Below are positions 25,401 through 34,300 of a stretch of 64,000 nucleotides of DNA, one piece after another. Every line of letters starts with the position of its first letter. Within the stretch, counting starts at the first letter, position 1. Below the pieces are notes generated by a model. The model was not told where the DNA came from. It did no database searches and was given only the letters and a program-made list of their open reading frames with translations. A program made the position numbers and the translations under genes. Origin of the DNA: CAMLQK01 sp035690865 (GTDB taxonomy: Bacteria > Patescibacteriota > Saccharimonadia > Saccharimonadales > UBA4665); NCBI GenBank assembly GCA_035690865.1, contig DASSKE010000002.1, positions 181,704 through 245,703 of the forward strand. The letters run 5' to 3'.

Positions 25401-27506
25401 ATGGCAGGCAAAACCTATTCAATTCAAGATTTGCGTAACATTGGTATTATCGCGCACATCGATGCTGGCAAAACAACTACGACCGAAGGTATTCTGTACC
25501 GCACTGGTTTGAAGCACAAGATTGGTGCTGTTCACGAAGGTGAAACAACAACCGACTGGATGGCTCAAGAGCGTGAACGTGGTATCACCATTGTTTCTGC
25601 TGCTGTTACTTGCCACTGGAAGAACAAAAAGACTGGTAAAGAAGTACAAATCAACATCATCGACACCCCCGGTCACATCGACTTTACTGTTGAGGTAGAA
25701 CGCAGCCTGCGCGTACTCGACGGTGCCGTTGTGGTATTCGACGGTAAGATGGGTGTAGAGAGCCAGTCCGAAACCGTATGGCGTCAGGCTGACAAATACG
25801 GCGTGCCTCGTATCTGCTTTATTAACAAGATCAACCAAACGGGTGGTGATTTCTACAAGTCGCTTGAGTCAATCCATAATCGCTTGAGCAAGCGCGCATT
25901 CCCCATTCACTTGCCGATCGGTTTTGAACAGAGCGTCAACGGTGTTATTGACCTCGTAAGCATGAAGGCTTACACCTACAAAGAGTTTACCGACCACGAG
26001 CTTATTGAGGCCGAGATTCCTGCCGACATGCTCGACAAGGCTAAAAAATACCGCAGCCTGCTTATCGAGAACGCCGTTGCCGAAGACGAAGCTTTGCTTG
26101 AGAAGTTCTTTGAGGTTGGCGAAGAAGGTTTGACTGAAGAAGAAATCACAAAGGCAGTTCGTACTGCCGTTCTTACCGGTAAGTTCTACGCCGTAACCGG
26201 TGGTGACGGCCGTGGTGTTATCGTAGAGAAGCTCCTCGACTTGGTGGTTGACCTTATGCCAGCCCCAACCGACCGTAGCTCTAACTGGGGTACACACCCT
26301 AAGACTGGCGACGAAGTTGAGCGTAAGCACACCGACACCGACCCATTTGCTTCACTAGCCTTTAAGATTACCAGCGACCCATTTGTGGGTAAGCTTGCTT
26401 ACTTCCGCGTCTACTCTGGTAAAGTTACCGCTGGTTCATACGTACTTAACTCATCTACCGGTGAGAAAGAACGCGTTGGCCGTATTGTTCGCTTGCAAGC
26501 AGACAAACGTGAAGATGTAACCGAAGTGAGTGCGGGTGACATCGCTGCTATCGTAGGCCTAAAGGGTACTACCACCGGTAACACCCTTTGTGATCCAAAC
26601 AACCCCATCGTTCTTGAGGCAATCGACTTCCCAGAACCACCAGTTTCTATTGCTATCGAACCAAAGACTAAGAGCGACCAAGAAAAGATGGCACTTGCTT
26701 TGCAACGCTTGGCAGAAGAAGACCCAACCTTCCGCGTTAAGACTGATGAAGAAACCGGCCAAACCATTATTAGTGGTATGGGTGAGCTGCACCTCGACAT
26801 TATCGTTGACCGCATGAAGCGCGAGTTCAACGTTGAGGCTAACATTGGTCAACCACAGGTTGCTTACCGTGAGACTATCCGCAAAGATGCGGTTGAAGCC
26901 GAAGGTAAATTCGTTCGCCAATCTGGTGGTCGTGGTCAATATGGTCACGTTTGGCTGCGTCTTTCTCAGAACGAAAAGGGTGCCGGCTTCGAATTTATCA
27001 ACTCTATCAAGGGTGGTGTTGTTCCTTCCGAGTACATTCCAGCAGTTCGCAAGGGTGTCGAGGAAGCACTAAATAATGGTGTTATTGCCGGCTACCCAGT
27101 TGTTGACATTAAGGTAGAGCTATATGATGGTAGCTACCACGAAGTTGACTCTAACGAAATGGCCTTCAGCATTGCTGGTTCAATGGGTCTGCAAGAGGGT
27201 GTAAAGAAGGCAAATCCAGTACTTCTTGAGCCAATCATGAAAGTTGTTGTTGTAACTCCTGAAGAGTTCATGGGTGACGTAATTGGTGACTTAAACAGTA
27301 AGCGTGGTCGCATTGAATCAATGGAAGACTTGCAAGCTGGCGTTAAGGAAATTACCGCCTACGTTCCTTTGGCTGAGATGTTCGGTTATACCACTAACCT
27401 TCGCTCAATGACTCAGGGCCGCGCGAGCTCAAGCATGGAGCTTGATCACTATGCGGACGTTCCTGGTCATGTAGCAGAGGCCGTTATCGCAAAGAACTCT
27501 AAGTAG
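25401..27506 (+). CDS. fusA: Elongation factor G, G4 motif NKIN
   Basis: Translocation GTPase of 701 residues. G1 is AHIDAGKTTTTEGILY (about 17-32), the switch I threonine lies in RERGITIVSAA, and G3 is DTPGHIDFTVEVERS. The G4 motif reads N142-K143-I144-N145 where nearly all EF-G proteins have NKMD; loss of this aspartate would be expected to alter guanine recognition. Domains II to V follow (DPFVGKLAYFRVYSG; SGMGELHLDIIVDRMKREF; GGVVPSEYIPAVRKG; VTPEEFMGDVIGDLNSKRG). A strong terminator ends the transcript. It is monocistronic, separated from rpsG and tuf. Confidence 0.97.
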   Translation: MAGKTYSIQDLRNIGIIAHIDAGKTTTTEGILYRTGLKHKIGAVHEGETTTDWMAQERERGITIVSAAVTCHWKNKKTGKEVQINIIDTPGHIDFTVEVERSLRVLDGAVVVFDGKMGVESQSETVWRQADKYGVPRICFINKINQTGGDFYKSLESIHNRLSKRAFPIHLPIGFEQSVNGVIDLVSMKAYTYKEFTDHELIEAEIPADMLDKAKKYRSLLIENAVAEDEALLEKFFEVGEEGLTEEEITKAVRTAVLTGKFYAVTGGDGRGVIVEKLLDLVVDLMPAPTDRSSNWGTHPKTGDEVERKHTDTDPFASLAFKITSDPFVGKLAYFRVYSGKVTAGSYVLNSSTGEKERVGRIVRLQADKREDVTEVSAGDIAAIVGLKGTTTGNTLCDPNNPIVLEAIDFPEPPVSIAIEPKTKSDQEKMALALQRLAEEDPTFRVKTDEETGQTIISGMGELHLDIIVDRMKREFNVEANIGQPQVAYRETIRKDAVEAEGKFVRQSGGRGQYGHVWLRLSQNEKGAGFEFINSIKGGVVPSEYIPAVRKGVEEALNNGVIAGYPVVDIKVELYDGSYHEVDSNEMAFSIAGSMGLQEGVKKANPVLLEPIMKVVVVTPEEFMGDVIGDLNSKRGRIESMEDLQAGVKEITAYVPLAEMFGYTTNLRSMTQGRASSSMELDHYADVPGHVAEAVIAKNSK

Positions 27507-27526
27507 TACGCGATAGCCTTGCTAGT

Positions 27527-27559
27527 AAAATCACCCCGGTTCAACCGGGGTGATTTTTT
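27527..27559 (+). terminator. Bidirectional terminator between fusA and the minus-strand enzyme gene
   Basis: AAAATCACCCCGG/CCGGGGTGATTTT with a five-base loop and T-runs on both strands; it serves both convergent genes. Confidence 0.92.
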
Positions 27560-27571
27560 CGAGGAGCGGCC

Positions 27572-28975
27572 TTAGCCGTTCTGCATGCCACGCCACACGC
27601 GAAGCACAGGTCTCTCAGAAGCTTTATGCGTCCGTTCTTGCGGATCACTGACCTTAAAAGCGGTCAGGGGTTCATGTCCTTCGGCATACCTCTTTATATT
27701 AAGGGCCGCCACCTTTGCGTTTACCGTTGCAGTTTCTGTATCCAGACACTCTGTAGCTACTTTGAGGAGCAATTCACGACTGATGTTAGCGCCGGTTGTG
27801 GTCGTGAGGATCTGGTGGGTCGCATAACGGCTATCTTTGCCGCTCTCCATGTCGTACAATAATCCGCCAAGGGATAGCGCTCCGGCGAGCTCGGGCGGCG
27901 TTCCATTGTGAGCTTGCATAAGTTTGCCGCATGCCTCCACCATAAAATCTTTTGGTATAACAGAGATTCCGTCTGTAAAGTGGCGTAGAACGGGCAAAGT
28001 GAAGTAGCCTGTTTCGATAGTGGCAGTGCCTTCGCAATCAGTGTCTAGCGTGTCTGGGCCTTGCGCTGTACCGGGCGCGGCTGGAACGAGTGGGGGCTGA
28101 CCTGCGAGTGCGCGGGCATTGCTATCGTTCTGTTCGACTTCAACTCCCACAACAGCGGATTCTTCACCTAGCACGCCCCATTCAATAAGCGTCTTCATGG
28201 CAAAAGCGGCACCCGCGGCTTTGCCGCCGCCGCCAACTGGCTCATAGGCTAAAAAGTTTGTGTTGCGTAAGTCTACACCCTTGTTCTTCAACTGAGCGAA
28301 GGTAGTAAACGTGAGGAGTGCCTGTCCGGCAATAACAAGTGGATGGTCGAAGGGGGGAATTAAGATAGCTTCATCTTGCCTCTTTGCATCCGCTTCGGCA
28401 TGGGACAAGGCTTCTTCGAGCGTGCCATGTTCGGCATGCACAACAGCGCCGAGTCGATGCAACCGCTCTTCTTTAATTGGCGAAATGTCCCGGCGACAGT
28501 AGGCATGCGCTTGTTTGCGTAACTTTGCCGGTAACAGGCTGTTAATTTGTTGCACGGCTACAGCCAGACTGATGGCGTGATTCCCTGCCGAGCCGGTCGC
28601 TGCAATACGCGCCTCGGGGGCGTTGCTGAGCATGTTAAGGAGTGCGAATCGAGCGCCATGGATCTTATAGTTGTGTCCGGGCTGATGAAGGTCTTCGCGC
28701 TTATCGAACACCGCAAGCGCGCCTGGAACAGCAAGCCTGTCTAACTGTGTAGGAACAACTCCTTCGCCTGGCGCACCAAAAAAAGTGGGCGAAAAACCAG
28801 GATAATCTCTAAAAGACAAGGGTTTTTCGTAGACTGCAAGTTGCAGAGGACTTGCCGACGGTACGCGCATGGCGGCAGCAAAGGCACGAAGATTAAACGA
28901 CTGTTCGATGTGGTCCTTTACAATATCGAACGTTGCTCCTGCATCGTGGTGCTGTGTGTGTAGCTCGACGTTCAT
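27572..28975 (-). CDS. Threonine-dehydratase-like PLP enzyme (fold type II)
   Basis: A 467-residue enzyme of the serine/threonine dehydratase superfamily. The PLP lysine lies in GHNYKIHGARFALLNML (about 102), like SYKIRGA of IlvA. The pyridoxal-binding ATGSAGNHAISLAVAV (about 124-139) matches SAGNHAQG, and the glycine-rich phosphate loop is EPVGGGGKAAGAAF (about 248-261). No C-terminal ACT regulatory domain is seen; the last 100 residues look unlike IlvA. It may deaminate threonine or serine or act on another amino acid. The ATG follows AAAGGA. The leader holds a terminator-like hairpin. It interrupts the fusA-tuf order on the opposite strand. Confidence 0.75.
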   Translation of the reverse strand: MNVELHTQHHDAGATFDIVKDHIEQSFNLRAFAAAMRVPSASPLQLAVYEKPLSFRDYPGFSPTFFGAPGEGVVPTQLDRLAVPGALAVFDKREDLHQPGHNYKIHGARFALLNMLSNAPEARIAATGSAGNHAISLAVAVQQINSLLPAKLRKQAHAYCRRDISPIKEERLHRLGAVVHAEHGTLEEALSHAEADAKRQDEAILIPPFDHPLVIAGQALLTFTTFAQLKNKGVDLRNTNFLAYEPVGGGGKAAGAAFAMKTLIEWGVLGEESAVVGVEVEQNDSNARALAGQPPLVPAAPGTAQGPDTLDTDCEGTATIETGYFTLPVLRHFTDGISVIPKDFMVEACGKLMQAHNGTPPELAGALSLGGLLYDMESGKDSRYATHQILTTTTGANISRELLLKVATECLDTETATVNAKVAALNIKRYAEGHEPLTAFKVSDPQERTHKASERPVLRVWRGMQNG

Positions 28976-28999
28976 GTTGCTGTTCCTTTCTAATAAAAT

Positions 29000-29029
29000 G
29001 CCCGGATCTCCTTGGGTGGGTCTCCGGGC
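29000..29029 (-). promoter_or_regulatory. Attenuator-like hairpin in the leader of the PLP-enzyme gene
   Basis: On the minus strand GCCCGGA (29029-29023), a 16-base loop, TCCGGGC (29006-29000), then ATTTTATTA. It lies between the presumed promoter region and the AAAGGA site. An upstream CTCTGGG (29075-29069) can pair with CCCGGAG (29028-29022) in its 5' arm, giving an alternative fold. Confidence 0.5.
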
Positions 29030-29056
29030 GTATGTGCTTGATTTTTTGGCGCTGCA

Positions 29057-29083
29057 CTAATAATACGTCCCAGAGGGATGCAT
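29057..29083 (-). CDS. Candidate leader peptide of eight codons
   Basis: Reads MHPSGTYY and TAG on the minus strand, upstream of the hairpin. A CATTAT box (29099-29094) lies 10 bases before its ATG. The frame includes the segment that could act as antiterminator. Very short, so only a suggestion. Confidence 0.2.
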   Translation of the reverse strand: MHPSGTYY

Positions 29084-29169
29084 AATAATGGCAATAATGC
29101 TTTGTGAAACGCGCATGTAGTGTAGTATGCACATTTTGTAATGGACTGGCAAGTTTAAGTTGCCGACCC

Positions 29170-29198
29170 TTTACAGCGGTAGTGTTTTGGTATACAAT
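29170..29198 (+). promoter_or_regulatory. tuf promoter
   Basis: TTTACA at 29170-29175, 17-base spacer, TACAAT at 29193-29198; expected start near 29205. The leader contains a small ACTC/GAGT hairpin with TTTTT and then AAGAGGAG before the ATG. Confidence 0.75.
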
Positions 29199-29269
29199 AA
29201 ACAGGTCACTCGTGCGAGTTTTTCTTGCACAGAACAAATTTTGTAATAAATAAGAGGAGTCATCTCTAC

Positions 29270-30454
<1,185 letters not shown>

Positions 30455-30473
30455 TCGATCTATTAACAAGCCT

Positions 30474-30507
30474 AAAACACCCGGGACTAACCTCCCGGGT
30501 GTTTTTT
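30474..30507 (+). terminator. Terminator after tuf
   Basis: AAAACACCCGGG/CCCGGGTGTTTT with an eight-base loop and a T-run. Confidence 0.93.
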
Positions 30508-30546
30508 ATAGTAATTTCTGCACTAGTTTCTCTGTGTTACTTTCGG

Positions 30547-30552
30547 TACAGT
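30547..30552 (+). promoter_or_regulatory. -10 box of the SIR2-like gene (leaderless)
   Basis: TACAGT with seven bases to the ATG; no Shine-Dalgarno sequence. Confidence 0.45.
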
Positions 30553-30559
30553 CTCTACC

Positions 30560-31609
30560 ATGAGCACACCAGAAATATCGCAACCAGACTTTATACATCT
30601 CGCCGCCAACGAACGTGCAGCCCAAGACGGGTCTTCTTCGTTTGCTCTCGTAACACGCAGCTACGGCAATGCGATACTAGGCTTCCACAGAGGAGGAAGC
30701 GATTCCCTTGGCCTGAGTATGACTCTAGAGTCCTCGCGGGGTATACAACACCACAGCGGCATATATTTTGATGGCGGCAGTACCTACATATACCCCTTCA
30801 AGGAGGTGGCCTCCGTTGATGCGCTCATAGCGAAACACCGTAGTCCGAAACTTGCATTGGCACCTGACAAAGAGCGTAGCTTTAATGAAGCTAGTCCGCG
30901 TCGTATTGGAATTCATGAGGCGGCTAGCATGCTCATGGAGCGTGCTGTTGATGATCCGGCAAGGGTGGTGTTCTATACCGGAGCGGGCATCTCACTCGGT
31001 GGCAAAGCTCCTGTGTATGACCATTCACATTTACTGGGCAGTTTAGGTATTTCAGAAAAGAGCACTTTGCGTAGTTCTGCCGATAATGAACAATTCTGTC
31101 GAACTTTCCTGCAGGACGCCGCCTATACAAAGCGTGTCTATGATGCCTTTGTCGAAACAAATGAGACATTCTTTAGGGATGTGAGCAGCCCTGCTCATTG
31201 CGCCCTTGCAAGCCTCGTCCGGAGGATGAAAAGAGCGCCGGCCATCTTGACGACTAACCACGATCTAAAACATGAAGCAGAGGGGAGTAGACTCGCAGCG
31301 ATACATGTGCCGCCCTATTGGCACGATGCCCAAGCTTGTCGTCGTCCAGATTTGGCCACAAACGTTCGTACATACGTGGCCGAAAACGCGGGCGCGATAG
31401 ATCTGGCTGTTGTTGTAGGAGTGAGTCGTGACTATCGTAGGCTCTTCGAAGCCCTTCATGCCAACAATCCGTCTTTCCGTATTCTTGGCATCGATACGAA
31501 TGTAGAACCGCCGCGCTACCTGAGTAATTCGGATTATTATCTGCAGGGCGATGCTCAACATGTTTTGCCGGCAATTGCAGGACATAACGCCTTGAAAGAA
31601 GGGGCGTAA
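30560..31609 (+). CDS. SIR2-like (sirtuin-fold) protein
   Basis: A 349-residue protein. The SIR2 NAD-binding motif FYTGAGISLGG lies near residues 136-146. A catalytic-region match is PAHCALASLVRR, followed by ILTTNHDLKHEAEGS (about 228-242), comparable to TQNID..H..AG of sirtuins, and YYLQGDAQHVLP (about 326-337) matches the C-terminal nucleotide motif. Between them the zinc-binding four-cysteine module is missing. The N-terminal 100 residues have no recognised domain. Sirtuins deacetylate proteins with NAD; zinc-less SIR2 domains in phage-defence proteins destroy NAD instead. Which applies is unknown. It lies between tuf and rpsJ. Confidence 0.7.
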   Translation: MSTPEISQPDFIHLAANERAAQDGSSSFALVTRSYGNAILGFHRGGSDSLGLSMTLESSRGIQHHSGIYFDGGSTYIYPFKEVASVDALIAKHRSPKLALAPDKERSFNEASPRRIGIHEAASMLMERAVDDPARVVFYTGAGISLGGKAPVYDHSHLLGSLGISEKSTLRSSADNEQFCRTFLQDAAYTKRVYDAFVETNETFFRDVSSPAHCALASLVRRMKRAPAILTTNHDLKHEAEGSRLAAIHVPPYWHDAQACRRPDLATNVRTYVAENAGAIDLAVVVGVSRDYRRLFEALHANNPSFRILGIDTNVEPPRYLSNSDYYLQGDAQHVLPAIAGHNALKEGA

Positions 31610-31620
31610 GGGTGTATAAT
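31592..31620 (+). promoter_or_regulatory. rpsJ promoter
   Basis: TTGAAA at 31592-31597, 17-base spacer, consensus TATAAT at 31615-31620. The leader of about 83 bases carries AGAGGAG. Confidence 0.8.
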
Positions 31621-31709
31621 GCGTCTCATATATAAATTATGTTGAGAACTCGGCAAGCGCACTATGACGTTTGCAGAGGTTACAACATCGCACAAGAGGA
31701 GCTTACCAC

Positions 31710-32039
31710 ATGGTAACAGAACCAAAAAAAGACGCTAAGCAGCGTATTCGTATCCGCCTTAAGGCTTACGACCACAAAGTAATTGACCAGGCTGCAAAGC
31801 AGATCGTAGACACCGCATTGCGCACTGGTGCTACTATTGCCGGCCCAATTCCACTGCCAACTGACCGCAGTACTTTTACGGTAGTTAAAAGTCCACACGT
31901 GTACAAGAAAGGTCGTGAGCAATTTGAAATTCGTGTTCACAAGCGCCTTATTGACGTAACCGACTCTACGCCAAAGACTATCGACTCGCTCATGAACCTC
32001 AGCTTGCCTGCAGGTTGTGACGTCGAAATTAAGATGTAA
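31710..32039 (+). CDS. rpsJ: Ribosomal protein S10
   Basis: A 109-residue S10. RIRIRLKAYDHKVIDQAAKQ, the loop PLPTDRSTFTVVKSPHV and IDSLMNLSLPAGCDVEIKM are family hallmarks. S10 sits in the 30S head and in other bacteria also serves as NusE in antitermination. The start MVTEPKKD follows AGAGGAG; an upstream in-frame ATG lies in the leader. It is cut off from rplC by a terminator and three extra genes, which is unusual because S10 normally heads its operon. Confidence 0.97.
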   Translation: MVTEPKKDAKQRIRIRLKAYDHKVIDQAAKQIVDTALRTGATIAGPIPLPTDRSTFTVVKSPHVYKKGREQFEIRVHKRLIDVTDSTPKTIDSLMNLSLPAGCDVEIKM

Positions 32040-32053
32040 CGCCCCCTTACGTA

Positions 32054-32094
32054 ACAAAAAGAGACCACGCTTAGCGCAAATGGTCTCTTTTTGT
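32054..32094 (+). terminator. Terminator after rpsJ
   Basis: Fourteen-pair stem ACAAAAAGAGACCA/TGGTCTCTTTTTGT with a 13-base loop; the 3' arm supplies the T-run. Confidence 0.9.
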
Positions 32095-32138
32095 TTGGTT
32101 GACAGATGTGGTATTATTAGAGGTGGACAAGATAGTCC

Positions 32139-32174
32139 ATGCAGATTTGTTTCGCAAACAACGAGAAGGATTAA
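32139..32174 (+). CDS. Candidate leader peptide before the attenuator
   Basis: Reads MQICFANNEKD and then TAA, ending four bases before the terminator hairpin. A TATTAT box (32112-32117) could start its RNA. The leader also forms TGGAC/GTCCA and TTTG/CAAA hairpins. Translation is unproven. Confidence 0.25.
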   Translation: MQICFANNEKD

Positions 32175-32177
32175 CAG

Positions 32178-32200
32178 CCGTCCCGTAGGGGCGGTTTTTT
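32178..32200 (+). terminator. Terminator/attenuator abutting the 32218 gene
   Basis: CCGTCCC/GGGGCGG with a three-base loop, then TTTTTT. The T-run ends 17 bases before the next ATG, leaving room for its GGAG site but not for a promoter, so expression of that gene must pass through this hairpin. Confidence 0.65.
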
Positions 32201-32217
32201 ATGCGGAGAAAAAGACG

Positions 32218-32538
32218 ATGGAAGCAAGACCCGAAGGCGTGGTATTAACAACGCAAGCCGAAGTTGATGTAATCATGCCCCACACCGGACGTGAGCAAGG
32301 TTCAGCTGGATGGGGTGAGGTGCCACTCACTATCACAGGCAAGGAGGCGGGACGTGCTTTTATGTATCTCGACAGCCAGGCCAGAAGTGAAGTCTATAGA
32401 GCATGTGCCCCGGATACCGCTGATGAGACCTCACGTTACTACCGTGACCTCGCTGAGGATTTAGGCTCCTGTGTTCTGCGCTCTGCGCGGCTACAGCCTG
32501 AGATCCCCAAAAGAGCGCCACTGCACATTGCAGCGTAA
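32218..32538 (+). CDS. Small hypothetical protein behind an attenuator
   Basis: I do not recognise this 106-residue protein. It begins MEARPEGVVLTTQAEVDVIM, has an acidic centre (APDTADETSRYYRDLAEDLG) and no signal peptide or membrane segment. A GGAGAAAA site precedes the ATG. The frame is open further upstream, but that part crosses the terminator hairpin and is taken as leader. Confidence 0.5.
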   Translation: MEARPEGVVLTTQAEVDVIMPHTGREQGSAGWGEVPLTITGKEAGRAFMYLDSQARSEVYRACAPDTADETSRYYRDLAEDLGSCVLRSARLQPEIPKRAPLHIAA

Positions 32539-32576
32539 AATGTTGCAATGTACAATCGTTATGCTTTAATGTAAGA

Positions 32577-32843
32577 ATGGCAAAAAAGCAAAAAAACGCT
32601 CCTAAAGAAGTAGACGGCGTATTTTTTCTCAAGCTTGTTTTGTACGGGCTAATTGGCTCGCTATGGTTAAAGATCTCGAATGGCCAGTCTCTCTACATTC
32701 CTCTGCCTCTTGGCTTGGCGGTAGGGCTGTTGTTTGCTTCTCATGAGCATTTTAGAATTGATCGTAAAATTGAATATGCCGTTTTGGTAGTGGCCATGCT
32801 GGTGGGCATGGTAGCACCTTTTGGTTTGTATGTAGCGTTGTAG
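32577..32843 (+). CDS. Small integral membrane protein
   Basis: An 88-residue protein with a basic N-terminus (MAKKQKNAPK) and about three hydrophobic helices (about 17-33, 41-55 and 68-86) joined by a short HEHFRIDRK loop. No family is recognised. A TATGCT box lies 11 bases before the ATG and no Shine-Dalgarno sequence is seen, so it may be leaderless. The next gene begins 10 bases after the stop with its own GGGAG. Confidence 0.55.
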   Translation: MAKKQKNAPKEVDGVFFLKLVLYGLIGSLWLKISNGQSLYIPLPLGLAVGLLFASHEHFRIDRKIEYAVLVVAMLVGMVAPFGLYVAL

Positions 32844-32853
32844 GGAGTAGAAG

Positions 32854-33474
32854 ATGGCTGAACAGTTCTCGGGAGTAGCAATTGAATTGTCTACGGTGCA
32901 AAACGATATCGTTACGGCATCATGCAGGGGGCTTTTTAGTAATACGCCTCTTGAAGGTGTCTCTAACGGAGCCACCGGTTTATGGGGCGCTCGGCTGATA
33001 TCCGAGCCGCTTGACGAATTTTGCAGGGGTATGCGTTTGCCGACAAGGCGACACATTGAGGAGCATTTTTTAAGAGCGTACAGTCCTCGTTACAAATACG
33101 ACACGCTTTTCAGGCGTGATATGCAAGACTATGGCGTGGTTTACATGCCCGGGGACTTTGCTATGGGAATCCAGCGTGCTCAACGTACTGTTGAGCTGGA
33201 GGACCACGGCGAAATTGCCCTGGATATTGTGCAGGTTGTAGCTAGCGGGAGTGCACATGTCCGCATTCCATTTCCTCTTGAGGGGAGGGCACTTGTAGTG
33301 TCAGGAAAGGGCGAGAACGTTGCGTTTGGTGGTTTGTATCGTTCACGTGGGCGCCAGCTGTACTTAGGCGCCGAAAAAATGGATAGCGAGCAACGCGAAG
33401 CCGCTGCCGGGGCCTTTTGCGGACTTATTCGAGCGGCAGTCGCTCAGCCTTATGAAGCCGAAGCTGCTTCATAA
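32854..33474 (+). CDS. Hypothetical protein
   Basis: I do not recognise this 206-residue soluble protein. Visible features are RRDMQDYGVVYMPGDFAMGI in the centre and a C-terminal beta-rich part (HVRIPFPLEGRALVVSGKGE) before an Ala/Glu-rich end. There is no signal peptide. The ATG follows GGGAG and the gene is probably co-transcribed with the small membrane protein before it. It ends 22 bases before the promoter of the rplC operon. Confidence 0.55.
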   Translation: MAEQFSGVAIELSTVQNDIVTASCRGLFSNTPLEGVSNGATGLWGARLISEPLDEFCRGMRLPTRRHIEEHFLRAYSPRYKYDTLFRRDMQDYGVVYMPGDFAMGIQRAQRTVELEDHGEIALDIVQVVASGSAHVRIPFPLEGRALVVSGKGENVAFGGLYRSRGRQLYLGAEKMDSEQREAAAGAFCGLIRAAVAQPYEAEAAS

Positions 33475-33495
33475 TGGTGTAGAATATTCAACACC

Positions 33496-33525
33496 TTGAC
33501 AGATGTAGGAGTTTAGTGCTACACT
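33496..33525 (+). promoter_or_regulatory. Promoter of the rplC ribosomal operon
   Basis: TTGACA at 33496-33501, 18-base spacer, TACACT at 33520-33525; start expected near 33532. Confidence 0.75.
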
Positions 33526-33531
33526 GTAACA

Positions 33532-33682
33532 GTTACATAAATATTCCTGTACTTGGTTGTCCAAGAAGGTCTCCCCTAACAGGGGTAGAAACCACTTGGA
33601 GCCGAGCATTTTTTGTGTCTAAAGAGGTGTCGGCGCAGGATAAATACATGGTGGAGAGACCAAGAATTCACCGGGAGATACT
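33532..33682 (+). promoter_or_regulatory. Structured leader of the rplC operon
   Basis: About 150 bases with a CCCCT/AGGGG hairpin, a GCCGA...TCGGC domain that contains TTTTTT, and GGTCTC/GAGACC arms that could close the whole structure. In Escherichia coli the S10 operon leader is the target of L4, and rplD is the second gene here, so an L4-type autogenous control is plausible but not shown. Confidence 0.45.
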
Positions 33683-34300
33683 ATGAAAGCATTAATCACT
33701 CGAAAGGTAGGCATGACCAGTACCATCGCTGATGACGGTACCGTTCAGGCTATCACCTTGCTTTCCGCTAGTCCTTGCGTTATTACGCAAATCAAAACCG
33801 ACGAAACAGACGGTTACCGTGCTGTTCAGATTGGTTTTGAGGACGCGAAAGAGCAGAACGTAGCAAAGCCCCAAAAGGGTCACTTTAAGGCTGCCGGCCA
33901 GATGCCAAAGATTGTTCGTGAGTTTCGCGTTGACGAAATTACCGAAGACCTCAAAGTTGGTGAATCCATCAACCCAGAGGTTTTTTCAGTTGGCGACGAA
34001 ATTGACGCAACTGGCACAAGCAAAGGTAAGGGTTGGGCTGGTACTATTAAGCGCCACAACTTCCACCGCGGTCGTAAGACTCACGGTGGCCGCTCATACC
34101 GGCGCCCTGGTTCAATCGGTTCGATGTATCCTCAGCACATCTTTAAAGGTAAGAAGATGGCTGGTCAAATGGGTCACGAGCAGGTTACCGTTAAGAACCT
34201 TAAGGTTGCTCTTATTGACACCGAAAACGGTGTTATTGGTGTGACCGGTGCGGTTCCTGGCCCTAAGTCGGGTATCGTCATCATTAAGGAGGCCAAGTAA
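33683..34300 (+). CDS. rplC: Ribosomal protein L3
   Basis: A 205-residue L3 near the peptidyl transferase centre. It starts MKALITRKVGMTSTIADDG and carries GTSKGKGWAGTIKRHNFHRG and HGGRSYRRPGSIG, which reach into the 23S rRNA core. The ATG follows GGGAG. First gene of a long operon that runs to rplO; overlaps rplD by one base. Confidence 0.98.
   Translation: MKALITRKVGMTSTIADDGTVQAITLLSASPCVITQIKTDETDGYRAVQIGFEDAKEQNVAKPQKGHFKAAGQMPKIVREFRVDEITEDLKVGESINPEVFSVGDEIDATGTSKGKGWAGTIKRHNFHRGRKTHGGRSYRRPGSIGSMYPQHIFKGKKMAGQMGHEQVTVKNLKVALIDTENGVIGVTGAVPGPKSGIVIIKEAK

Noticed and set aside
29225..29269. Upstream ATG giving tuf a 15-residue extension
   Set aside because: The AAGAGGAG site lies between the two candidates, and EF-Tu proteins begin at the downstream MADTFDRTKPH.
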